A stretch of DNA of 44,010 nucleotides. It comes from Gammaproteobacteria bacterium. GTDB lineage: Bacteria; Pseudomonadota; Gammaproteobacteria; Pseudomonadales; Azotimanducaceae. Both the position numbers and the translations under genes were made by a program. Below the pieces are notes generated by a model. It saw nothing but the letters and a program-made list of their open reading frames with translations, did not search any database and was not told where the DNA came from. Positions 1 to 7,638 of the stretch are shown piece after piece (position 1 is the stretch's first letter; each line of letters begins with the position of its first letter). The stretch spans positions 1-44,010 of the forward strand of contig NYVG01000006.1 in assembly GCA_002684495.1 (NCBI GenBank). The letters are read 5' to 3'.

Positions 1-238
1 AAGAGCCCTCAGCGCAACTTGGACGACCGTCGGGAACAAAGAGCCTTCAGCGTGATTTGGACGACCGTCGGGAACAAAGAGCCTTCAGCGCAACTGGGGC
101 AATAGTCGGGAAACAAGAGCCTTCAGCGCAACTTGGACGACCGTCGGCAATAAAGAGCCTTCAGCGCAACTTGGACGACCGTCGGCAACAAAGAGCCTTC
201 AGCGTGATTTGGACGGCCAGTGGTGAAAGTCTTCAGCG
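1..238. repeat. 38-bp tandem repeat array, about six copies, cut by window edge
   Basis: The core GAGCC(T)TCAGCG recurs at 3, 41, 79, 117, 155 and 193, an exact period of 38 bp, followed by a degenerate partial copy (CTTCAGCG at 231). Units differ by point changes. The segment after TTCAGCG has two versions, CAACT (units 1, 3, 4, 5) and TGATT (units 2, 6), and unit 3 is the most diverged. The units abut with no unique spacers. Because 38 is not a multiple of three, every copy is read in a different frame, and the plus strand happens to be free of stops from about 57 to 272. The array lies just 3' of the flavoprotein gene on the minus strand and probably continues left of the window. Function unknown. 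Confidence 0.9.
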
Positions 239-268
239 AAAGCGCTTGGTTACTCGTCAATTGAAAGT

Positions 269-1201
269 CTAAAGGCCGCCGGACTCCAGCAACATTTTGG
301 CAAGGGCCTCGCCACTTAGGTAGGCGCCTTCAGCACCGATCCCTAAACACCAATCACCTGCCACAGCCAGGCCCAGATCAGAGTCAAACAAATAAGGCTG
401 CCCAAGGGCGCGGCCTGTATGTGCATATCGCCATCTGTGAACGGCACAGTGAAGAAGTTGTCCCATGTTGCTTGTGATGTCCTGCAGTGACGCCAGGAGA
501 GTGGTCTGCACATCGATGGGGTTGTTCTCTTCATGCTCCTTACTCCAAGCCACCGTGGTTTCGACCACGTAACTGTATTCCTCTGGGTTAAAACAGCGCC
601 CGGGTTTCGAATGCTCCGCGCTTATGCGGCGAATCACATCATGGGTCGGGCGCAGTTCTTGGGTGGTGATCATTGGCAGGGTGGTGACCAGCATCATTAC
701 CCAAGCCGGTGTCATGTGGACATCCGCTAATGACTTAGTTATCGGCGTATCCAGAGTTTTGATAAGGACTTGAGTTTGCGGGCAGGGTGCAGTGATAACT
801 AAGTTGGCATAAGGGCCATGCTCGCTCCCATGCTGGTTAACAAGGTACCACCCTGTGCTGCGCCGCTCGATTGACTCGATCTGACAGCCGCGTTGAATGC
901 TCAGCGGCTCAGCAATGTCTTTAGCCAGTTGGTTAACGCCAAGTTCCGGTAGGTAGTGTCGGGCATTGCTGTCGCAATCCCAAGCGGGATAGTGATGAAA
1001 TCTCTGGCACCAATGCGCAGTCTCACCGTGCAAACTGGGTGCGCCATGATCGAAACGCCAGTGATCGTGGCGTCGTGTTGCAAGACGCCCGCCGACGCCG
1101 CGGCCCTTATCAAAAAGTTCAACCGTGATTCCGGCAGCCTGCAAAATCTCAGCGCAGCGTAGGCCGCAAATACCGGCGCCAATGATGGCGAGATCGGGCA
1201 T
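269..1201 (-). CDS. NAD(P)/FAD-dependent oxidoreductase, renalase-like (COG3380 type)
   Basis: A 310-residue flavoprotein that probably oxidises or reduces a small substrate with bound FAD; the substrate is unknown. The N-terminus carries the Rossmann dinucleotide motif GAGICG (residues 8-13), followed by an acidic residue at the end of the second strand and the GRGVGGR motif near 34-40 typical of the renalase/amine-oxidase fold. The C-terminal GDWCLGIGAEGAYLSG segment matches the second FAD-contacting motif of this group. It is cytoplasmic, with no signal peptide. The ATG at 1201 puts the Rossmann motif at the usual distance from the start. It is divergent from the GNAT gene. The 38-bp repeats begin immediately after its stop, so read-through transcripts would include the array. 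Confidence 0.85.
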   Translation of the reverse strand: MPDLAIIGAGICGLRCAEILQAAGITVELFDKGRGVGGRLATRRHDHWRFDHGAPSLHGETAHWCQRFHHYPAWDCDSNARHYLPELGVNQLAKDIAEPLSIQRGCQIESIERRSTGWYLVNQHGSEHGPYANLVITAPCPQTQVLIKTLDTPITKSLADVHMTPAWVMMLVTTLPMITTQELRPTHDVIRRISAEHSKPGRCFNPEEYSYVVETTVAWSKEHEENNPIDVQTTLLASLQDITSNMGQLLHCAVHRWRYAHTGRALGQPYLFDSDLGLAVAGDWCLGIGAEGAYLSGEALAKMLLESGGL

Positions 1202-1316
1202 GGTCTATTCCGCAAGCTGTGATTCCAAAAGCCTATCGGACAGAGGGTCAAAGGTTTGTGACCATCCTGGTGTCGATTTTCTGTCTGAGTTCCCGTCGTC
1301 ATAGGTGCTTTAGCGG

Positions 1317-1853
1317 TTGATACACTGCCCCGGCGACCTTCAGGAACTGAGCAATTTGTTATCATTCGCCCGCGCCGAATCTGTTGATTTGGACAAAATT
1401 AATGCGCTGATCGTTGCGGCGATCGGTGCATGGCCAATCTCTGCGCGGTTGAGCCGACTCGCAGCCTTACCGCTAAGTTATGATGCTGTTGATTTTCAAG
1501 ATTTTGAAATGGTCTTATGTTATAAAGCCGCCGCGGAAATCGGGGTAGCTGTATGGCAACCGGACGCATCAATACAGGGGGACAATTACAACCAAGCAGC
1601 ATTACTGCACGGGTTGTATGTTGCACCCAGTGCGCAAGGCCAAGGCATTGGTCGGGCGCTCGTAAAAGAGATTGCGCAGCGAGCCTGCCAGTGCCAACGA
1701 GACATTCTATATGTGCGTGCTGAACGGTTCGCCGTAGAGTTCTTCAGGCGCGTAGGCGGTCGTCAGTTGAGTTCGCATGAAGGCCCGGAAGCGGGTCCGC
1801 AGGCTTTCCCTCATCGCTTCGTGATGACGGTGGCTGATGCGGTTAGCGCTTAG
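1317..1853 (+). CDS. GNAT family N-acetyltransferase
   Basis: Predicted to transfer an acetyl group from acetyl-CoA to an amine; the acceptor is unknown. The acetyl-CoA-binding motif A is clear: a hydrophobic strand LLHGLYVAP followed by QGQGIGRALV (residues about 107-116). A C-terminal helix and strand contain EFFRRVGGRQL, also normal for the fold. The longest frame opens with TTG at 1317 and gives 178 residues. No ATG or convincing Shine-Dalgarno is seen upstream of the domain, and later TTG codons (1356, 1389) are alternatives, so the N-terminus is unsettled. It is divergent from the flavoprotein and is followed 68 bp later by the cytochrome genes. Function within the locus is not evident. 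Confidence 0.8.
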   Translation: MIHCPGDLQELSNLLSFARAESVDLDKINALIVAAIGAWPISARLSRLAALPLSYDAVDFQDFEMVLCYKAAAEIGVAVWQPDASIQGDNYNQAALLHGLYVAPSAQGQGIGRALVKEIAQRACQCQRDILYVRAERFAVEFFRRVGGRQLSSHEGPEAGPQAFPHRFVMTVADAVSA

Positions 1854-1921
1854 CGTTGGCGTGGGATTGTGCTTTGGTATAAAGCGCTGAAGAAAAACAT
1901 AACTCTGAGGAAAACAAGAAG

Positions 1922-2260
1922 ATGGCAAAGAGTGGCCGTAGTGGTCTGAAGAAAAACCTGTTTGCAGTCTGCGCTGTAGTTGCGTACGCGCTTTTTGGGT
2001 CTGCATCTGGGGCCTGGGCAGATGAAGAAGCAGAATTGGCATGGAAGTATCACTGTGTAACTTGTCACGGTGACAAAGGCGTAGCGAGTTCTGATCGCTA
2101 TCCGAATATTGCCGGCCAAAATGTGGGCTACCTAGTAAGCCGCCTAAACTATTTTCGCGAAGGCCAAGAGCCTGGCAATCAAATGAATGCTCAGGCGGTC
2201 CTTCTGAGTGATGAAGAAATACAAAGGTTGGCTGAATATTTCAGCCGCCAAGCGAATTGA
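1922..2260 (+). CDS. Monohaem cytochrome c, class I (c553/c4-like), periplasmic
   Basis: A 112-residue small electron carrier. A Sec signal peptide (hydrophobic core about 14-28, likely cleaved after GAWA near residue 33) exports it. One haem-binding CVTCH motif lies at residues 45-49, followed by the YPNIAGQN segment common in c4/c553-type cytochromes. A methionine in the NQMN segment (about residue 80) is a candidate distal ligand. The start is ATG 1922, preceded by GAGGA and AGAAG purine runs. The stop overlaps the leader of the next cytochrome gene, so the two are probably co-translated. Haem attachment would need the Ccm apparatus at 26.7-33.7 kb. It is a likely electron donor or acceptor for the octahaem protein downstream. 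Confidence 0.85.
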   Translation: MAKSGRSGLKKNLFAVCAVVAYALFGSASGAWADEEAELAWKYHCVTCHGDKGVASSDRYPNIAGQNVGYLVSRLNYFREGQEPGNQMNAQAVLLSDEEIQRLAEYFSRQAN

Positions 2261-2268
2261 GGTTGGCC

Positions 2269-2577
2269 GTGAATACATTGAAAACATTTCTTCAGTTGGC
2301 ATCCTTTGGCGTCGTAATGATGCTGGGCGCATGTTCCGGCGAGCCCGTTGATGGAGCAGCCTTGGCTGCAGAGAAAGGCTGTATCGCCTGTCATGGTCAA
2401 GATGGTAAGGCGATTGCGGATATTTACCCGAACTTGAATGGGCAATGGGAGCGCTACTTGCGTTTGCAATTGCAGGCTTACCGTTCGGAGAAGCGAGTTA
2501 ATGCTGTGATGTATGGTATGGCAAAGGATCTCACAGACGAAGAGATTCGCATTCTTGCGGCCCACTACGGGAAATAA
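2269..2577 (+). CDS. Monohaem cytochrome c lipoprotein
   Basis: A small class I cytochrome c with a lipoprotein signal. The leader ends in the lipobox LGAC, and the single haem motif CIACH lies about 17 residues after the lipidated cysteine. The following YPNLNGQWERYL segment resembles that of the preceding gene, suggesting duplication. GTG 2269 is preferred because TGAGG sits about 6 nt upstream. The frame is also open from TTG 2257, which would overlap the stop of the upstream gene. A methionine near the C-terminus (VMYGM) may be the sixth haem ligand. Membrane tethering suggests it is a fixed electron relay, perhaps between the soluble cytochrome and the octahaem protein. That pairing is inferred from gene order only. 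Confidence 0.8.
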   Translation: MNTLKTFLQLASFGVVMMLGACSGEPVDGAALAAEKGCIACHGQDGKAIADIYPNLNGQWERYLRLQLQAYRSEKRVNAVMYGMAKDLTDEEIRILAAHYGK

Positions 2578-2605
2578 AATCTCGTTTTGAGAGCGCATTG
2601 AGGAC

Positions 2606-4834
2606 ATGGCTGCGCAAGGTAATCGTGTCCTCCTTATCGCCCTAATGACAGCGCTGGGTCTAGCTGGCTGTGACTCTAAGGACTCGCCCAGAGTCTCTCA
2701 GGATACCGGCGCCGCGATCGGCCAAGCAGAGTACGTGGGTTCCGGTCAGTGTGCAGATTGCCACGCCAAGGCGTGGCAGCAGTGGCAAGGCTCTCACCAT
2801 CAGTTGGCTATGGCCGAACCGACCGAAGCTACTGTGCTCGGTGACTTTGCTGATGCTGAATTGGAGCATGGTAAGCATCGCAGTGTGTTTCAAACTGCAG
2901 ATCGCGCTTTTATTGTCGCCACCACAGACGGTGCGGAAGCGCCCCAAGATCTAAACCAGTTGCGGGTGCGCTATACATTCGGTGTGGCGCCGTTGCAGCA
3001 ATATCTTGTAGATGTGGGCGGTGGTCGGCTGCAGGCGCTGCCGATGGTTTGGGATAGTCGCACCAAGCCAGTGCCGAGCAATGCGGTACCCCATCAAGGC
3101 GGCTGGTATCACCTTAACCCCTCTGCAGATGCGATAGATAATCCAGAACATTGGCGACGCGGTGGTCAAAACTGGAATCATATGTGCGCAGACTGCCACT
3201 CCACCGCTGTGCGCAAGAACTATTCCTCGGCAACAAATACCTTCGCAACAGAATTTGCAGAGATCAGTGTAGGTTGCGAGGCATGCCATGGTCCGGGGAG
3301 CTTGCATGCGCAGCAGCCGACGAAAGTGTCCTTGCCGACACTTAAGGAACCAGAGCAACAAATAAATACCTGCGCAACCTGCCATAGCCGGCGCACGCAA
3401 CTTGCCGAGGGCTTCACGCCGCAGCACAACTACCTGGATTATTATCTACCCGCCCTGCTTGATGATGGCCTATATCATGCGGATGGGCAGATCCTAGACG
3501 AGGTTTTTGTTTATGGCTCATTTGTGCAAAGTAAAATGCATCGGGCCGGGGTGGCTTGCAGTAACTGTCACGAGGCCCATTCCGCGCAGTTAAAGATTGC
3601 CGGCAACGGCGTCTGCACTCAGTGTCATAACGTCAATGGCCGCGCAGATTTTCCGTCACTGCGGCCGGCTAATTACGATACTGCAGAGCACCACTTTCAT
3701 GACGAGAATACCGAGGGCGCGGCTTGTGTTTCTTGTCACATGCCCGAGCGTGTCTATATGGGGATTGACGGCCGTCGCGATCATAGTTTCCGTAAACCCC
3801 GCCCGGATTTGTCTGCGCGCACCCAGGCGCCCAATCCCTGTACTGACTGTCATCAAGAAAAATCTGCACAGTGGGCAGCTGATACCGTATTGGCACATTT
3901 TGGAGAGGCAAGAACTCCTGAGACTGAGCATTTTGGCGTGGTGTTCGCCCAGGCGCGGGACGGCCAATTGCGCGCCGAATCCGCCTTAGCGGCTATCGCA
4001 GCAGACTCTAAACAGTCGGACATTGTGCGCGCCACGGCGCTGTCGTTGATGGCAGGCTATCAGCGCCAAATCAGCGCCGAAGCGATCGCTGCGGGATTAA
4101 ATTCGGTCTCTGCTCTGCAGCGCATTGGTGCTGTTCGTGGTGCTGCGCGGTGGTCTTTTGCCGAGCGTTGGCGGCGTCTGCGGCGCTTGTTACAAGACCC
4201 GATACTCGCTGTGCGCATTGAGGCCACTCAGGCGTTACTAGAGGGAATGCGGCAGTTGCCGGCAAATCAGCGTGGACTTCTCAGTGCTGCGGTAGATGAA
4301 TATCTGGTGGTGCAACAACTGCACCTAGATCGCCCCGGTGCGCGGACTAATCTGGCCAACGCCTACTTACAGATGGGCGAGTTAGCACGAGCTCAGGAAC
4401 AATTGCAGCAGGCGCTGGTGCTGAATCCAGATTGGGTGCCGGGAATGGTTAATTTAGCTGATCTCTATCGTACTCAGGGACGTGATGCTGAGGCGGGTCC
4501 GCTACTGCAACAGGCCTTGTTGCGTGTGCCAGATAGCGCGGATGTATTGGTGGCCCGGGCGATGTGGCTGGTGCGTCAGGGTCAGCGCGAGGCCGCCGTG
4601 GGCTTGTTGGCTAAAGCCTATGAGCAACAGCCCAGCCAGCGCACTGCCTATTTGTATGCAGTGGCCCTGCACTCAACCGGCGACAGTTCAATGGCATTGG
4701 TAGTGATTGAGGCGGTGATGGCGTCCGGCCGGCGTTTCGAGCAAATGCTCAGTCTGGGTGCGAGTATTGCCCAGGAAATTGGCGATGTAGAGCGCTTAGC
4801 TCGCTATAGCCGTGGAGTTGCGTCGCCCCTGTGA
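2606..4834 (+). CDS. Octahaem c-type cytochrome lipoprotein with C-terminal TPR domain
   Basis: A 742-residue secreted lipoprotein (lipobox LGLAGC, Cys22). Eight CxxCH haem sites are visible with first cysteines at residues 49, 194, 224, 256, 318, 337, 374 and 412. Their spacing and the paired motifs in the 318-378 stretch recall the cytochrome c554/NrfA-like multihaem family. Residues about 425-560 form a helical, HEAT-like stretch. From about 575 to 700 there are TPR-type repeats, for example around ARTNLANAYLQMGELARAQ. The start is ATG 2606 with GAGGAC just upstream. It is the last gene of a three-cytochrome run. The family is known to carry electrons or reduce small N or S compounds, but the substrate here cannot be read from sequence. 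The TPR tail suggests a docking partner. Confidence 0.85.
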   Translation: MAAQGNRVLLIALMTALGLAGCDSKDSPRVSQDTGAAIGQAEYVGSGQCADCHAKAWQQWQGSHHQLAMAEPTEATVLGDFADAELEHGKHRSVFQTADRAFIVATTDGAEAPQDLNQLRVRYTFGVAPLQQYLVDVGGGRLQALPMVWDSRTKPVPSNAVPHQGGWYHLNPSADAIDNPEHWRRGGQNWNHMCADCHSTAVRKNYSSATNTFATEFAEISVGCEACHGPGSLHAQQPTKVSLPTLKEPEQQINTCATCHSRRTQLAEGFTPQHNYLDYYLPALLDDGLYHADGQILDEVFVYGSFVQSKMHRAGVACSNCHEAHSAQLKIAGNGVCTQCHNVNGRADFPSLRPANYDTAEHHFHDENTEGAACVSCHMPERVYMGIDGRRDHSFRKPRPDLSARTQAPNPCTDCHQEKSAQWAADTVLAHFGEARTPETEHFGVVFAQARDGQLRAESALAAIAADSKQSDIVRATALSLMAGYQRQISAEAIAAGLNSVSALQRIGAVRGAARWSFAERWRRLRRLLQDPILAVRIEATQALLEGMRQLPANQRGLLSAAVDEYLVVQQLHLDRPGARTNLANAYLQMGELARAQEQLQQALVLNPDWVPGMVNLADLYRTQGRDAEAGPLLQQALLRVPDSADVLVARAMWLVRQGQREAAVGLLAKAYEQQPSQRTAYLYAVALHSTGDSSMALVVIEAVMASGRRFEQMLSLGASIAQEIGDVERLARYSRGVASPL

Positions 4835-4874
4835 GCGTGGTTTGCTCTAGATAGCTCACTTCGAAAGTCCCGTA

Positions 4875-6440
4875 ATGTACGACCCTAACTTACCTTATCG
4901 CTCTGCCCGTGCGCCGGTTGCGGCAGCTAATTTAGTAGCAACCTCTCAGCCGCTGGCTGTGCAGGCGGGTCTGCGCGCCATGCATCGGGGCGGTAATGCC
5001 ATGGATGCGGCGCTTGCCGCAGCGATTACGCTGACCGTGGTAGAGCCGAATAACAACGGACTAGGCAGTGACACCTTTTGCATACTGTGGGATGGTGCTG
5101 AGGTAATTGGTCTCAATGCATCTGGTCGCTCACCCGCGGGTTGGACAGCTGAGCGCTTCCGCGGTCTGCAAAAAATGCCAGAGTTGGGTTGGGACAGTGT
5201 GACGGTACCCGGGGCGGTCAGCAGCTGGGTGAAACTCAGTGATCGATACGGTCGACTGGCGTTTGCGGACCTGTTCGAATCGGCTATCGAATACGCTGAG
5301 GGCGGGTTTTTGGTAGGTCCAGAAACAGCGTTCTATTGGCAGCTACTAGAATCTCACTATGCAGGATTTGCTGCGTTTGCAGAGCATTTTCTTCCAGCTC
5401 CCCGGGCGGGGCAATTGTTCAAGCGGCCGGATTTGGCGCGTTCATTGCGGTTGATCGCTGAAACCAATGGTGCTGCTTTCTACCAAGGGGAATTGGCGGA
5501 GGCCATGGTGGCGGCGAGCGATGCTCAGGGGGGATGTCTCGCGATGCAAGACTTGGCCGGTCACGCCGCTGAATGGGTGGCGCCGATTAGTCAGGCTTAT
5601 AAGCATATCGAGCTGCATGAAATTCCGCCAAATGGTCAGGGCTTGGCTGCGCAAATTGCATTGGGAATTTTACAACACCTTCCTGACCAGGCATTAGATT
5701 CGGCAGCGGAAGTGCACCAACAAATTGAGGCGATGAAGATCGCCACAGCGACTGCTGCTGGGCGTTTTGCCGATGCGGACGCCATGACCGTTAGTGTCGA
5801 GGAATTATTGGACACAGCGAGTTTGCGCCAAACAGCAGCATCCATCGGCACCCGCGCGATGGCCTTACCACCTGCGGTATTGCCGGTTGGGCACGATACG
5901 GTTTATCTCACCACGGCGGATGCCAGCGGCATGATGGTGTCGTTTATTCAGTCGAACTTTCGCGCCTTTGGCTCCGGCGTGGTTATTCCGGGTACCGGCA
6001 TTGCCATGCAAAATCGGGGCAGTGGCTTTGTCCTTGACTCAGACCATGTCAATGCGGTCGGACCGAACAAACGTCCATTTCATACTATTATTCCAGGCTT
6101 TGTCACCGCCAATGGCCTGCCCGAGATGGCATTCGGCGTTATGGGTGGGCATATGCAGCACCAAGGCCATGTGCAGATGATTAACCGTGTGTTCGGTCAT
6201 GGACAGAACCCTCAAGCTGCCAGCGACGCGCCGCGTTGGCATGTTTACGAGGATTTTAGTGTGGGTCTCGAGTCGGGTTTTGACCCCAAAGTTGCAAAAG
6301 AGTTAGAGGCTCGTGGGCACAAGGTGCGCTTCGATAAGCGCACGAGTACTTTTGGTGGTGCGCAATTAATACAGCGTCTGGCTGACGGCTACGTGGGCGG
6401 TTCTGACCATCGCAAAGAAGGTTTGGTTGCTGGTTTCTAG
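4875..6440 (+). CDS. Gamma-glutamyltransferase family Ntn-hydrolase
   Basis: A 521-residue member of the gamma-glutamyltranspeptidase/acylase family, which matures by self-cleavage before a catalytic threonine. The large-subunit signature GLRAMHRGGNAMDAALA lies at about 33-49. The predicted cleavage point is GHD-Thr342-VY, corresponding to the TTHYS region of classical GGT, followed by SFIQSNFRAFGSGVVIPGTG. The C-terminus GGSDHRKEGLVAGF matches the family ending. No signal peptide is seen, so the enzyme is probably cytoplasmic, unlike periplasmic GGT; YwrD-like and other acyl-hydrolase members share this. The substrate may be a gamma-glutamyl compound or another amide. It lies upstream of a TAXI-TRAP transporter, so a role in processing an imported substrate is plausible but inferred. 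Confidence 0.85.
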   Translation: MYDPNLPYRSARAPVAAANLVATSQPLAVQAGLRAMHRGGNAMDAALAAAITLTVVEPNNNGLGSDTFCILWDGAEVIGLNASGRSPAGWTAERFRGLQKMPELGWDSVTVPGAVSSWVKLSDRYGRLAFADLFESAIEYAEGGFLVGPETAFYWQLLESHYAGFAAFAEHFLPAPRAGQLFKRPDLARSLRLIAETNGAAFYQGELAEAMVAASDAQGGCLAMQDLAGHAAEWVAPISQAYKHIELHEIPPNGQGLAAQIALGILQHLPDQALDSAAEVHQQIEAMKIATATAAGRFADADAMTVSVEELLDTASLRQTAASIGTRAMALPPAVLPVGHDTVYLTTADASGMMVSFIQSNFRAFGSGVVIPGTGIAMQNRGSGFVLDSDHVNAVGPNKRPFHTIIPGFVTANGLPEMAFGVMGGHMQHQGHVQMINRVFGHGQNPQAASDAPRWHVYEDFSVGLESGFDPKVAKELEARGHKVRFDKRTSTFGGAQLIQRLADGYVGGSDHRKEGLVAGF

Positions 6441-6628
6441 GGCGTTGCGATTCTCATACTGACACTGATTCGCTCTATGAAGCCTCCGGGTCACCGGAGC
6501 TAAAATCCGACACTGATGTACTTAGTCTAGGCGACAGCAAAGAGCGTATTGTCGCGTTGCTCGATTAGGCAGGTAACGTGCAGCAGTTGGCCCAACGCTG
6601 CGGAGCGGTTAATGTTCGCAGCTACTAG
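6441..6628 (+). pseudogene. Possible decayed coding remnant with in-frame TAG
   Basis: The 202-bp gap between the GGT-like and TAXI genes has one frame that reads like protein. It runs from about 6460 to a TAG at 6566-6568 (ending SKERIVALLD) and then continues in the same frame for 19 sense codons (AGNVQQLAQRCGAVNVRSY) to a second TAG at 6626-6628. No start codon or ribosome site is visible and the peptide matches nothing I recognise. It could be the tail of a gene lost by deletion and nonsense mutation, or simple chance. Confidence 0.2.
6484..6499 (+). other. Small hairpin downstream of the GGT-like gene
   Basis: CTCCGG (6484-6489) and CCGGAG (6494-6499) form a perfect 6-bp GC-rich stem with a 4-nt loop. 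It is followed by CTAAAATCC, not a T-run, so it is a poor intrinsic terminator. It may merely stabilise the 3' end of the transcript. Confidence 0.3.
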
Positions 6629-6642
6629 GGAGCAAGAGGCGG

Positions 6643-7638
6643 GTGCGCCAACAAATGAGGGTGTCTGTAAATTTCAGCGTTAGGCAATGTCGTCTATTGG
6701 CCGTATGGCTTGCGATAGTGGCAGTGCTGAGCGGGTGTGGCCAAGCCGATCGAACTCTGTCCATCGCAACCGGTGGTCCGGCTGGCCTTTACTATCCTTT
6801 TGGTGGCGGCATGGCCTCGGTTTGGTCAAAACAGCTCACCGACGTTAATGTCAAAGCTGAAGTCACCGGTGGTTCCATCACTAATGTAACCCAAGTGGCG
6901 CGTATGGAAAGTGATCTTGGTATTGCTATGGCCGATGTCACGACCGATGCGTTTCTTGGTCAAGGCCTATTTGAACAAGCCTTGCCATTGAGAGTGTTGT
7001 TTACCGCTTATCCCAATATCGTCCACATTTTGACCCTCGAAGGGAGCGCTATAACCACGGTTGCCGACTTGCGGGGCAAGCGTGTGGCCATGGGCGCTCA
7101 GGGGTCTGGTACCGCCGTCGCCGCAACCAATGTGCTGACTGGCCTTGGGGTGCAGCTCGATGACATTGCGCCTCGTTACCTGAGTTTTGCCGCCACCACA
7201 GCCGCACTCAAAGACGGCACCGTAGATGCCGGATTCATCGTTGGGGGTTTGGGTATTGCTGCAGTAACGGAACTGGCGGTCACTCGCCCTTTGCGTTTAC
7301 TGAGTCTCAGTGATGACGATTTGCAACAACTCGTCGATCAATTCCCTGCATACAGTGGCTATCGCATTCCCGCCGCGACGTATAACGGCATTGTCAGTGA
7401 TACCACAGCGCTGGGTATTTGGAGCGCTGTAGTTGTGCATGAAAATATGCCCATAGATTTAGCTTACCGGCTTACCTGTACCGTATATCAACAGCGACAA
7501 TCGTTGCTGCAGATTTCGCCCGTAGTGCAGGCCATGACACTGGAAAATATCCATCGTTTGCCGGCAGTGCCCTTACACCCGGGAACTCAGTTGTACTTGC
7601 AAGATCCTAGTCAGTCCTGCGATTTATCCAATGAGTAA
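6643..7638 (+). CDS. TRAP transporter solute-binding lipoprotein, TAXI family
   Basis: A 331-residue periplasmic binding protein of a tripartite ATP-independent transporter. The leader ends in lipobox LSGC (Cys32), so it is membrane tethered, which is unusual because many TAXI proteins are soluble. The TAXI signature IATGGPAGLYYPFGGGMA follows at about 41-58, with the ADLRGKRVAMGAQGSGT segment near 142-158 lining the ligand cleft. The start is GTG 6643 with AGAGG at 6634-6638; ATG 6655 is an alternative. It overlaps the permease gene by 8 bp, indicating translational coupling. TAXI systems import organic acids and amino acids such as glutamate. The actual ligand is unknown, although the adjacent gamma-glutamyl hydrolase makes a glutamyl compound worth considering. 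Confidence 0.9.
   Translation: MRQQMRVSVNFSVRQCRLLAVWLAIVAVLSGCGQADRTLSIATGGPAGLYYPFGGGMASVWSKQLTDVNVKAEVTGGSITNVTQVARMESDLGIAMADVTTDAFLGQGLFEQALPLRVLFTAYPNIVHILTLEGSAITTVADLRGKRVAMGAQGSGTAVAATNVLTGLGVQLDDIAPRYLSFAATTAALKDGTVDAGFIVGGLGIAAVTELAVTRPLRLLSLSDDDLQQLVDQFPAYSGYRIPAATYNGIVSDTTALGIWSAVVVHENMPIDLAYRLTCTVYQQRQSLLQISPVVQAMTLENIHRLPAVPLHPGTQLYLQDPSQSCDLSNE

Noticed and set aside
1-238. CRISPR array
   Set aside because: The 38-bp units are directly adjacent with no unique spacers between them, and no cas gene is in the window.
57-272. 71-residue open frame across the repeat array
   Set aside because: The repeat period is not a multiple of three, so the peptide has no consistent repeat. 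The frame is open only because the unit lacks stop codons. No ribosome site is present.
1707-2119. Overlapping minus-strand open frames over the GNAT end and the first cytochrome
   Set aside because: They lie antisense to convincingly coding genes (GNAT motif, CxxCH motif) and show no domain pattern of their own.
6484-6499. Intrinsic terminator after the GGT-like gene
   Set aside because: The stem is GC-rich but no T-run follows, so it was kept only as a hairpin.
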